A DNA stretch of 64,000 nt from positions 5,642,001 to 5,706,000 of the forward strand of contig CM082592.2 of assembly GCA_040954595.2 (NCBI GenBank), read 5' to 3'. This document shows positions 49,001 through 60,171 of this stretch, in pieces. Below the pieces are notes generated by a model that saw nothing but the letters and a program-made list of their open reading frames with translations, did not search any database and was not told the origin of the DNA. The translations under genes and the position numbers were made by a program. Each line of letters opens with the position of its first letter. The stretch's first letter is position 1. The stretch comes from Balanoglossus misakiensis (Eukaryota > Hemichordata).

Positions 49001-52000
49001 GTGTGACAGACAGGACAGTTGTTCAGAAATTATAAATGCTTGGCGTCCTCTATAAAGTGATGAGCTGTAATAAGGTGAAATGGGTCTCTTTCTTGACATT
49101 GACAGAGGTCTGGATATTGGCATATTTTAAATTTGTAATATGTCAATCTAATCTTCTGTGCGATAGATCAACTTAATAGCACCAGAAATCTCATGTCTTT
49201 GTTTCCCTTTTTTGTACATAAACAGAAAGAGGAACTTCAAGAATCAATTGTTTCCAGACAGAAATTGGAATCGGTTATCGAAGGTAGGCATTACTTAGTT
49301 TTCTGAGTGATGCTTTCTCTCCTGCTCAAAGTAATTTTGTTTCTACATTATGTCACTTGTATCTGTTCCTTCTCTTCACATTTTCCTTAATATATACACT
49401 CGCAAGATATGACAGCTAGGAACATTGTTGACATTTGACACAGAACAGGAGATTGTCTATTGAGCCATGACACCACTTAGTTCTTACAACCCAATCTGTT
49501 ATAAACTTGGAACGTCTGATAATTTCTTTTTTCAGATTTGCACAGTAAATTGAACACCAAGGACACGGCCATGAAGAACGTTGATAAAGAACTGCAAAAA
49601 GTCAAGGAATCGTTTTCTGAACTCCAACGCCAGCTGAAATCCAGTGAAGAAAAATGTGAACATTTGTCAAAAGACAAAGGCAAATTGGTAAGTTGAAATA
49701 TACTCAATTCATAGGGATGATACATAATTGACTATACATGTACTGGGATAGTAAATGTTACCATATGTTCATGCATCAGATTTTCCTGTGTTCATGTATT
49801 GTACAATCTATTGCCACTATAGTATCTTGGTATTATTTTTTCCACAATGTTGTTACGTTCAAATGATTTGTCATATTTTGGAAGAAAATAGAAATCTTGA
49901 AAGAAGTAACTTATAAAGGAACATGTATCTTACCATTGTAGTAACTCTGTTTCCTTTATCTGTCTATTTTCCAAGGAATCTGAAATTGCTGAAATGATGC
50001 AGAATTCAGGAGACAGTTCACAACAACTCAGTCTTCTCAATGAACAATTGAGAGCCAAAGACAGGTTAGTCACAGGAACATTGTTCTTTCATCTACTGAA
50101 ATAGCTGTTGAATTTAGTACAGAATGTTGAGAGAAATCTTCTGTCTATAGATGTCAATGACTTCGTGGGCTTTAAGTCAGAGTGCTTTGTTTTTTGATCA
50201 CTTTGAACAGGAAACTGGAAGAAATGCAAGACTCCATGTCTCAGGCCTCGCTGACCATCAGCAAACTGAAGGACACAGCGGTGCAGTCTCAAGAACAGAC
50301 CAAGAAAGAGATCGCAGCCCTGAATGACAAACATGAAGAGAACATGAACGATATGAAGGGAGAGATCGACAGAATGGTAAGTGACTGTTAGGGTGTTGTC
50401 ATGGCAGATATTCAGATATTTTCCTGTTATGATGAAGTGCAGCTGTGAAGATTTTGAATTTGATAGGTTCGTTCATAAGAAATTTGCAGGCCAGTCAGAT
50501 ATTGTGTAGGTTTACTTCTGGGGTTGAGAAAATTTTGGGTGGTGTCAAGAATTTCTGTGAGAGGATGATGTGAGTTGGTGCTATAACAGTCCAGGCAAAT
50601 GTTCTTGAAATGTATCCTTACAAGTGCCATATTTTAGATAGTGTGTGTAGTTTCCTTTGCAGTGGATAGAACAATCCATTCGTTGACATTTGTTAAAACA
50701 CTCCACTTCCTAAAAAGATAATGTCGGAGAATTGTGAAGACTTTGGTTAGGATTGTATAATTTGTGACTTCTTTATTCACCATATGTGCATACTATGTAC
50801 AGCTGATAGAAGAAGTTTGGAGGTTAAGGTGTTTGGGTTCCATTTTGTGAAAGCATGCATATTATTGTCAGGTTGAGCTGTGAGGCCTAAAGTAATGCAT
50901 GCAAATGCTAAATGCATCATCATTGGCAAAGGTGTGTTAATAATGGGTTGGCGTAGAAAGTAGTACTTGTACTGCTGCATATTAGTTTTTAAGACATTCA
51001 TTGTCAAGATCAGTACAAAAGAGTGAGTGAAGAAAATGGGTTGTACAGAGAGAATGCATGCGGTTTTGCATAGCAAATTATGAACGAATATATAGACTGA
51101 CCTTTAGTGCATACTGGTGGTTTAGCAATAGTGGTGATGTATTCATATGTGAAGGTGAAATCGTAGAGGGGCTGTGGTTTTTCTCCACTACAAATGTCAC
51201 TTGCTCTCAGCTGCACACAGACATGTCGACCACACAGACTCATCAATCATGTGCATGCGCATATACAAATCATCACATCCTTTATTCAAAGCTTACTTTC
51301 AGTATCTCTTTCTGCTTGCCTAATAAAAAAAGAATTTGGCTGCAAAAACTCTCTCTGTAAACATTTTGCAATTTTTCTCTCAGTATTTTAGTCTTCTTTT
51401 AAATGCTCTCATTCAGTTTAAGTGTCTAAAATATAATGATGCAGAATTTCACAGCATCTAGCTATCAGCATCGCTCTGCAATATCATGCAAAAAAATGCT
51501 CAGATTTTTCCCTGCTATTGCTCGGCTATTTTAGTCATCCAGCAGCATGATTATTGACGACATTTTCATGGATGTTTTCAATTATTTTTTTTTTACTCCA
51601 TCAGGACACAGAGGAGGTTACCTACCTCTGAGCACTGTAGTTTCTTTTAGTAGTCGTTCTTTACCACTTAGTTTCCTTTCTTCACCCCCTCCCCACCCCC
51701 AATTTTGTTCTAAACACACTGTTCTTTTTTTTTAAACTGTATACATTATACTTACATTAGCGTAGTATCTTTTTCAAATCAGCATGCGCATGGCTACTCA
51801 TCCTGAAAAAACAAAAAATCCCAGTCTCACGCCAAAAAACACTCGTCACCATCTTTATATATACCACACGTTCCTCTAAGTATTATTATTTTCTTCGGTT
51901 AAAATTGACACCGCCTTTTGTTGGGTAAAATTTTGCTTTCTCGAACTGTAGCAATCTGAGCTGCAGAAATCCCAGGCCAAGATAGCCAGGCTGACGGAAG

Positions 52001-52363
52001 CGCATTCCAGGGAGAGAGAGCAGCTTGAAGGCAGTCGGAGCCGGGATGTGGAGGAGCTGGCCACAAAGCTTGCCAAGAGGGAGGAGGAGTTCAAGGAGTT
52101 GTCCGACCAACACAACGCTTTTAACAAGCTTATTGAGCAGCTGTTGGCAGAGAAGGAGAAGTTCAAGGTGAGAGCAGGGGGTGGTCGGTGATGGTCGTGC
52201 AAGTGTTTCACAGTCTGTCTGCTGTGGGTGTATTTGTGTGACTTTGACGACAGTCTGAAGTTGGCTCTGAGTACAGTTATACAGGTTACTGCTGGCATAT
52301 AACATCAATACTAAAGTGAATCATGTCAGTCACTAGTAATAATAATAATCATCATCATCATCG

Positions 52364-52426
<63 letters not shown>

Positions 52427-55400
52427 CCACCACCACCACCACCATCATCCTTATTTCGAGAACCAGCTCATATAGTAAAAAAAATGACACAGAAGATAGA
52501 TGTCACCACTACGATAATATACATGTACTGTACTTTAAATTGCATTTTACTGATTTTAGAATTTGTTTTAAATTTTATATTTAACAAATCAGAATGAGAA
52601 AGAGAAGACCCAGAAAGCATACAAAGCAATGATGAAGGATAGAGACACCTTGAAGGAAGAGAAGGAGAAGGCGTTAGTGGATATTGCCAAACTTGAGGGT
52701 CAACAACAACTGTTTCAACTCGAGAAGGACCACGCAGGGAATAAGAAGAAACAACTGATAGAGGAAAAAGAAAGGATTGAAGAAGAGAAGAATAAGGTAT
52801 GCATTTTGTTGGTCATAGGAGTGCCTGTGTTAGTACAAAATGGAGGCAGATCTGGAATTTCAGTGTTTACTAATAATAATTCAGTGTAATACCATGTATG
52901 ACTTGAAGGCACTTTTACATTATTTCACATCATGCTGTCCCCCTAGACAACTGTCACTCTGAATCCAGAAAAAATGCGAAACCACCCTCTTACTTCCCTT
53001 CACCCATATGCCACCAAACTGTGGTCCAGCCCCATTGCCGTCAACAGCATGGTCGGACCCACGCACCAGAGACACGGGGTGATCGGCTTGATTTTCTTCT
53101 TCCCCCCTACAGATATCCAGAGAACTGGAGGAGTCCAAGAACACGCACAAGCAACTGCAGGAGCAGAGGGACATAGCCATGAGGGAGAAGAACGAGGCCA
53201 TCGCCAAGAGCCAGCAGAGCCACATGAAAGCCGACGCCCTGGAGGAGGAGGTGGAACGTCACAGAAAAGAAGCTGAGAAGTTGAGGGAGATGCTGAACAA
53301 GACCAAGGAGGAAAGCCAGCAGGGTGTGCAGAGCATGTCCGATTTACAAACGCAACTGTAAGTTGTCTGTTACAGTCATTGGTTTTTGTAGGGATAACAG
53401 TTGTCTGTGTGCGCATTAATACAGAGTGTGGGATCGATTTGATCCCACACTCTCTATCCCACACTCCCAGCGGCCAGGAGTGTGAGAAATGAAAGTTCAT
53501 ACCAGACTTAATGTTGGAGGTACGCTACTGAGGAGTGGGATAATTGTAAACGATATAGTTTGCTGTTGCTGGGGGGGGGGGGGGGGGGGGGCTTGTCTGT
53601 CAGAAAAATATATAACGAGAAAAGCTGTTGGAAAGAACTGTATGTATAAGATTATTGTTGTCCCACAATCCATGTACATGTACATGTGTGTTAAAATGAT
53701 AATAGACAAATCAGATTTCTGTCGGCGTTCTTAGTTTCCCTGGCGTGGCATGAGTGTGATTCCATAAACATTTCATTTGCTGGTTTTGCAAACTGTCTCC
53801 CTTATTTTTTGCTCCTTTTATGAAGCTGTAAAAATCACTGCTTTTTATGTTTCTTATATATTTTATTTTTTCGTTGTGCATCAACCCACCATTGGTGTTG
53901 CAGTGAAGGGGCACATCAACTTTTGGAAGCCACAAAACGGAAAATGCTAGAAATTGAGACGGACAAGAGCAACGTCCAGAAAGAACTGAGAGAATACCAT
54001 TCTGTTAAGGAAGAGAAACAACAGGTAAAGGTTTCACAGAACGGTGCTTTTCATTTCAGTTTTAGTAATAGTGGTCTAATTTCTTTTTTTTAAGAAAAAA
54101 ATTGCATGGTGGTCAATTATTTGGGCTGGTGAGTCTTGTCTGTGGTGCGATGTTAATGTTTTGCGTTTTGTTTAAGTATTGGTTGGTTGTACATTTGTTG
54201 TAATGCATGTGTTGGCTGTGGATGTGATGTATCTGTCATCTTTCTTGTGATGCTATTCATGTTCCATGCCATGCCAGGTCATCTAGAATAGATTGTCAGG
54301 GGAAATTAGGAAGTCTTGCAATAGTGAGATTTCTGAGACCTCAGATACCAGAATTGTAGTCGCTCCGAGTGTTAAGCTCTCCAGGTTATCTGAGGACAAG
54401 TCAAGCTTGACACTGAATGGCAGTTCTCTCTTTCTGGTGTCAGTAGCACCATTTTTCACATTTCTTCAATTTGTATCTCCTTACGATAAATGCAGGAAGA
54501 ATTCCACTTCTTCGATGAAGGCGCAGGTTCGTCAAAGACACCTTCAGGGTTGCCCCGATACTCGCATTTTGGACTTGTCTGTCGCATCATATAACATCAC
54601 CAATCACAGCCTTTTTGCCCATGTGTCCATCTGTGCAATGGTCTTGTACTACAATGTATTTAGTTTTTACTCATGCAAGCTGTGTTTTTTTATCAATAGT
54701 AGCTGCAATTGTATGTAATGCCTATGGATATGCTGATTTCATTTCTTTCACTTTGCTTCAAGTTATTATGTCAGTGTGATGTTCCCCAGGGAAAAAAATT
54801 ATTAAATGGCCTGGCATGGCATGGTATTTGTAATTTTTTGTCATCTCACTTCTGTGTTTTGCTTCACGCGTCGACCCTTTCACCCCTATTTCCCTGCACA
54901 TGGATCCACCCCTGTGCTTTGGAACAATATAGGAACGGACCAAAGTCCAGCGGTGGAAAGGGGTGAAAGGGTGGAACTGTCTCTTGTGGATTTTTTGGTG
55001 TGACTGACTGCTAGCTCTTGTCTTTCTTGTTCCATTTTTTTGTATCTCAGCTTGAAGAGGCCCACACCATTTTGAAGAACCAATTAGAGGAACTAAAGAA
55101 AAGGTACTGCACTTCTTACACATGGTTTCCGCCCTGCGTTTGACGAAAATAACTGACCGTGGAAAGTACCGGTAGTGCATCTAGCAGTAGCCCCAGATCT
55201 TAGTATTAATAATTATGTGTACAGTGTGTGCCCCCTCCCCCTCCCCAGGACCACCCCACCCTCCCCTACACATGTACGTATATCCTCCCAATCTCATCTG
55301 CATTGCTTCCACTGCTATGCATTGATACATGTACATGTATGCCTGTGTGTATGCATTGAGAAAGAACTGTGAAATGTTAATTTGGACATACAGTTCTCTC

Positions 55401-58400
55401 ATTCAGAAATACTGGCCTCAACAAACCATTAACTGTCTGCATCTTGTATGTTACAAGTACGTGTATATCATAGCATATATCATTGGATCTGTGTGACTGT
55501 GTTTTACTCTGTGTGAGTGTTGTAATGTACCTGTAGATCCATACCCTACATTTTTGTAGTGTACCTTACAGTACCTCTGTGTTTCAGTCTTTGTGTAAGT
55601 AACGCATAATCTGTCATCTGTCAAAGTACATTGTAAATGAACTCCATGTCTGAGATGTCGCTTGTCTCTGAAACATAATCATTATACAAATGTAACCGCT
55701 TGCTGTCAGCATCGGTTATTCAAGGTATGGTAGTAAACATCTCAAAACTCAAAACCAGTAAAATCTGAATAGCTTGTGTTTTGATGGTTTTAAAAAATAT
55801 CCCTGGTCTTTTAATAGTGACAAGAATGTAATCTTGTAATTGATTGATATTTTTAGAAATAGAACAGAAATATTGCTGTGCATTTCTTGTCGCCATTGTC
55901 AGGCTAGACATACTGCCAAGGAGTAACAATATACCACCAGGGCTAACATTTTCCATATATAATCTCTCTTATTTTTTTGGACATTTTCTTCACTTTCTCT
56001 TCCATGATGAATGCTAACACACACTGTCATGTCATCGGTAAGCCAAACTTCTCTCGTACATTTGTTCTCAGCTATTTACCTGTGCAAGCCCCTACAGTGG
56101 CACACAGGTTTTCTTTTTCTTTTTTCATTCAGTCTGCTGCCAACTTGCTGCACAAACCACACATCCAAACTCGCCTGGCAGGTTTGTGTGTGATGTGCAG
56201 AGAGCTATAGCCTAGTTGCAGTGTGAAAAAATCAACTTTTCGTTGTGTGAAATTTATCATCTGATGGATCTTTCTTTGTTACCTGTGCGTGTTTTCTAAC
56301 TACCTTCCTCTTGGAAAACCCTGTGCTTGTTAGACCAAGTTGCATGCAAAAAAAATCACACTATCTACTACTCCTAGGGTAGTCTAGTTTTCTGTTACCG
56401 TAGTCAGAGACTGAGCAAGGCAGAGAGAGAGGCCAGAGTTCACAGCTAGCAGGCCAAAGGTCGCAGCTAGCATGTCAAAGGTCACATCTAGCAGGTCAAA
56501 GGTCATAGCTATCAAACACCACAAAACAGTCACATTCAGTGGGATGTTTTTAGCCTTCGAAACGGCCACCAACCTTTGCTCAGAAATCATCACTCTCCAA
56601 AATATGCATGCATGCATGACAGTGGTATATAACATGACAGAGTAACATACAGTTTGACAGCATCTTGATATGATCTCGCCCCGGACCACGTAAAGAATTC
56701 TGACTGCGTTCCTCTTTTTGTCTTTCTGTCTTTCTCTGTCTTTGCCTATCTCTCTAGTGACTAGACTGGACCTGCTTGAAGTGGGTGTAGTTGCCATGTG
56801 TGATAACGTGATGAACTAACGCTAAACCTCTTTGTAAAAAGCGCACCAGCCAAAACTATCAGCAGGTAGCCCTCCCTACTCTTACAAGTACTAACTGTCC
56901 ATGCGTCTCGCGCTTCACTTTTATTTTCTTCCTTTGTTTTTTCCCCCTTTCCCATCAGCTGGTAATTCACCTGCAGTGACTGTGTGTCAGCCACCTAGCG
57001 CATTTCACTCAGTATTTTGTTTTCTTGTAAATTTTCTTTGCAGCTGCGAATGTCTTGTCAGTGTGAATATGTGCTCTGTCTTGTGCATTATTTTGTACAT
57101 CAAATAAAAATGTGATAATGCTTGCTAGAGCTAGGAATTTCCGTGTTCTCGTGCACTGTATGAATTGTAGCAAAAACCAGGTGAAGGAATTATTTTCTTT
57201 GTGTTTTTGCAGCTGTCTTTGTGATAGATTTAATGATGACTACTATTAATGTGTTATTTTACAAAACTTTTAGTCACAAAATAGTGATACAGTAGCATTA
57301 TTGTGTATGTGAAGGTTGAATAATTAAGGGTCTGACAGTCAACAGCACTGTTTAAGCACCCTTCTACATGTATGTCCTTGTGAGCACTAATACATGTGAA
57401 AATTTTACATAAGATATTTTGCCAATTACTGGTATATGTATATGTGTACTTAGCTGTGATTGGCTAAACTCTTTAAGTCTTATCCCTGCCACAGTACAAT
57501 CAGTATCATTGGCTGGTTGAATCAGCCATGATTGGGTCTGGGAATCAACCTGCCAATGTTATAAGCTATATTGCCCCAAATCCATTTAACAATACAGGTA
57601 TCGATATTTGTCTTTTGTGGATCATTTGAAATTTGTCTTGTCAATTTGGCTGAAAAACTAGAAGAGTAATTAGTTTATATAGAACATTGAAAAATCAAAA
57701 GAATATTGGAAATTTCTTTCTTGGCATAAATTTCTACTGTTGACCCGTAATGATAGTTATCTGTTTATCAAATATGGTGGTCCCATTCTCACAATTTTGG
57801 TCTGTTTTTTCTCCTCAGGGAAAACAATCTTAGAAAGGAATTTAGTAAAGAAAAGGAATCTTTACAAGACACTTTAGATGCTACCAATTCATTAATTTTA
57901 CAAAAGGAGAAGGAGATAGAGAAACAGAAAAATGAGGTGAGTTATTGTAAGAATTTAGATTTTGTCTGTCCTTGTGAAAGTTGACAAGTTGGACATAATG
58001 GGTTTGTATCGTGCAACTTACTAGATCTAGTAGTGCCAACTCAACTCCGCAGAGCACGTGGGATTTCAGAGCCAAGTTTTGTCCATTGCAAAAATATAAA
58101 TACGCCAAATCAGATCTTAATAATAGTGCTAGCATTTTGTTTTGAATTACAAATATTGTAATTTTTTTCTGCCAACAGATCACTTGCCTAAGAGGAGAGA
58201 ATGCCATCGCTAAAAGTTACAAAGCCGCAGTAGAAAACTTAGAACAGGACAAATATAAATTACAACAGCAAGTTGATGAACTGCAATCATCACTGACAGA
58301 GGCGAGGAGAGCTCAAGAAATAGCAACTCACAACAATGCCAATACATCCATCAGTAGCACCGATGACATGAACGGTAAGCTTGGTGTTCTGAGCAGGGAG

Positions 58401-60171
58401 CTATAATGTGCACTGTTGGTAGTGTTTGTTATAATTTTAGAACCCAGTGTTTCGTTTATGTACATATGTATATATGTTTCAAAAAGCAGCTTTATTGATG
58501 AAAACCTTGGGTAGGGGGTTAATTTGGTAGACATTGGATCCGGTTATGAATCTCACCTGTATGTACAGTAGGTTACACACACTCACACATAAATAAATAA
58601 ATGCAAGGCATGTCTTGAATAATGCTAAAAAAAATTCAAATTACATTTTTCAGGTGATCCATTGATTGCTCAGCTCAAGGAAGAAAAAGATCTTGCAGAA
58701 GGACAGGTGAGTGAAACCGTGCCTGCTTTTCTTATCAAATTCAGTTGAACAGCCCAGCAAAAGTTTTTCCACTGGTACCACTATCACAAACTAACATAAT
58801 AACATTAACATTGATCATTCATTACAGTGCATTCTGCATAAGCCATATATGTGAGAGAGAAAAATGTTGACATGAAATTTCACATGTGCGACTGGGAAAT
58901 ATCGGAAAATCATTTTGTTGTTTTCACAGGTCAATTTCCTGAATTCAGTCATTGTTGACTTGCAAAGGAAGAACGAAGAGCTGCAGGCAAAGATAGACGC
59001 CATAGAGGAAAGTGGGATCAATGGAACGGATGAATTTGATGATTTTCAGTGAGTATCAATTCCACAGTGGTCATGAATGTCAGCTGATTTCTTTTTGTTT
59101 CAGTGTCAAAGTGTCAACCTCCACCCACAAAAAAAAACCCAAACAAACAAACCCAACAACAACATTACTATGGGTTCCGTGTCACTTTGCAGTTTTGATA
59201 TGTAGCATACATATCAACTGTACACTGAACAATTTGTTTATCTAACACTGACAACAGAAAGAGAATAGAACAACAGCAAAGGCAGTGTTGTCGATTAGTA
59301 AAAAACTGAGGCAAAGCTTAGCTAGCAATTTCCGTCCCATGGTTTTCAATAGAAAGGTTCAATGTCGGCCTGTTCATTGTATATCCAAAAGTGAAGTGTT
59401 TATTGTTTTCATAATTCCTGGTAGAAAGCATGACATAAACACATGTAAATGATAAATCATTTTTCTTTTCTTTCCTGTACAGTTATGCTGGTCAGCGGAT
59501 GACAGCTCCAAGATTGTTCTGTGACATATGTGATGTGTTTGACCTCCACGATACAGACGACTGTCCACAACAGGAAATGTCCGAAAGTCCGCCACCCTCG
59601 CAGTATCACGGCAGTCGAGTGGAAGAGAGACCATATTGCGATACGTGTGAAGGTATGTCTATCATCATGAAGCTATCTTGTCTTTCTTAAACGTTTAATT
59701 CTCACCAGAAAGGACTTGACGTTCACATTAATTTGGTGGTATAGCACAATTAATTTCAAATTGCTAAAAAATTGATGCAAGGATCAAATCGCCCTAGACT
59801 GTTAGCTGGCACAAGTATAATCTGCGAGGCCATGCCCATCTTTCAACAATACACCAAATGTTTTCAGTGTACATGCACTTACTAAAGTGGTACCCCTCAA
59901 CTGTAATAGGTGGTATATCCATGCACCAAACTGCCATTTTTGTTTTGCATGTGAATGAAAACGTCACTTTTGTTCAGTCAGCATGCAACATTCAATCTGG
60001 ATAGTTATAATCAATATTTCTCAGGATACCAGTATGTGGGACACAGTGTGGATAGCTTGCCCTGTGAGAACTTAGTGTCGTCATTGTTGTCCTAATTCTC
60101 CATCCTCCTTTTCTTCCTTTTCAGTGTTTGGTCACTGGACTATGGACTGCGATGACGAGCAGACGTACTGA
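37691..60171 (+). CDS. CLIP1: CLIP-170, CAP-Gly domain linker protein 1
   Basis: Microtubule plus-end tracking protein that links growing tubulin ends to dynein/dynactin and vesicles. Twenty-four coding exons, all GT-AG and in frame: 37691-37802, 42588-43081, 43314-43456, 43678-43909, 44579-44686, 46756-46797, 48031-48134, 48234-48294, 48580-48942, 49226-49283, 49536-49687, 49976-50064, 50211-50376, 51952-52167, 52593-52796, 53113-53357, 53904-54024, 55051-55103, 57819-57936, 58179-58374, 58654-58706, 58930-59048, 59483-59652, 60125-60171. They give 1221 aa (human about 1438). CAP-Gly 1 is about aa 83-150 and CAP-Gly 2 about 203-267, each with GKNDG (122-126, 240-244). Serine-rich linkers flank them. 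A long coiled coil fills about 340-1140. The tail has two zinc knuckles: C1163, C1166, H1172, C1177 and C1202, C1205, H1210, C1215. It ends DDEQTY, an acidic-aromatic end like the ETF of human CLIP-170, which its own CAP-Gly domains can bind. Confidence 0.96.
39304..39336 (+). other. CLIP1: Candidate CLIP1 cassette exon A (33 nt)
   Basis: A long pyrimidine tract (39226-39295) and acceptor tgtacag precede 33 nt that end at cagaag|gtagg. Both borders match the phase of CLIP1 exon 1/exon 2 (one base, then two), so inclusion adds 11 codons without a frame change or stop. There is no protein homology to confirm it. Confidence 0.5.
40669..40776 (+). other. CLIP1: Candidate CLIP1 cassette exon B (108 nt)
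   Basis: Acceptor atgctcag and donor tcgaag|gttagt bound 108 nt that read open in the CLIP1 frame, with the same split-codon phase on both sides as the exon 1/exon 2 junction. Inclusion adds 36 residues rich in Ser and acidic groups, with a [12 protein letters not shown] segment. Codon content looks protein-like. Confidence 0.55.
40800..40827 (+). other. Perfect 12-bp hairpin after cassette exon B
   Basis: gttgccgtggtg pairs exactly with caccacggcaac across a 4-nt acga loop, starting 23 nt after the exon B donor. Its GC content is far above that of the surrounding intron. Confidence 0.85.
44038..44215. repeat. 48-bp tandem repeat in CLIP1 intron 4
   Basis: The phrase agaaattcac recurs at about 44067, 44114 and 44163, each followed by ttctg-aataatca and attga blocks, giving about 3.5 diverged copies with a 47-49 bp period. 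Confidence 0.7.
44687..46755. other. CLIP1 intron 5
   Basis: AT-rich; it holds a CA-rich microsatellite (about 45972-46064) and poly-C near 46675-46690. No further exon was recognised. Confidence 0.55.
45972..46064. repeat. (CA)n microsatellite, interrupted
   Basis: acacacac tracts at 45974-45986 and 46021-46042 are separated by a tgtgcatgtgcatg segment. Open frames on both strands here are simple-repeat artefacts. Confidence 0.9.
46798..48030. other. CLIP1 intron 6
   Basis: It contains a (TC)n run near 46836-46852 and a short (GATA)n run at about 47737-47752. No exon was recognised. Confidence 0.55.
50377..51951. other. CLIP1 intron 13
   Basis: A 1.6-kb intron without recognisable exons. 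An acceptor-like ccatcag near 51602 has no good in-frame donor after it. Confidence 0.5.
52337..52450. repeat. (TCA)n/(CAC)n trinucleotide tract in CLIP1 intron 14
   Basis: A short taa run passes into about 27 tcatcatc units and then cac repeats. It is one of the longest microsatellites in the window and likely to be length-variable. Confidence 0.95.
53424..53452. repeat. Inverted repeat in CLIP1 intron 16
   Basis: gagtgtgggatc and gatcccacactc form a perfect 12-bp stem with a 5-nt loop. A second related cccacactc and its inverse gagtgtgag follow at 53458-53485. Confidence 0.8.
53571..53591. repeat. Poly-G tract of 21
   Basis: An unbroken run of 21 G in CLIP1 intron 16. It may form a quadruplex and is prone to sequencing error. 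Confidence 0.9.
55104..57818. other. CLIP1 intron 18
   Basis: At 2.7 kb it is the second-longest CLIP1 coding intron. It holds a 21-bp tandem repeat with AGGTCA half-sites (56434-56512) and several acceptor-like strings, but no exon that fits the flanking phase. Confidence 0.5.
56434..56512. repeat. 21-bp tandem repeat with AGGTCA half-sites
   Basis: About 3.7 units of the form agctagcaggtcaaaggtc. One copy (56493-56505) is an exact AGGTCA-A-AGGTCA direct repeat, and its neighbours are close variants. Confidence 0.8.

Noticed and set aside
51603-51630. Possible extra CLIP1 exon after ccatcag
   Set aside because: No good donor follows; the in-frame sequence reaches a stop quickly.
54496-54526. 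Possible extra CLIP1 exon ([10 protein letters not shown])
   Set aside because: At 31 nt it would break the frame between exons 17 and 18, and its donor is weak.
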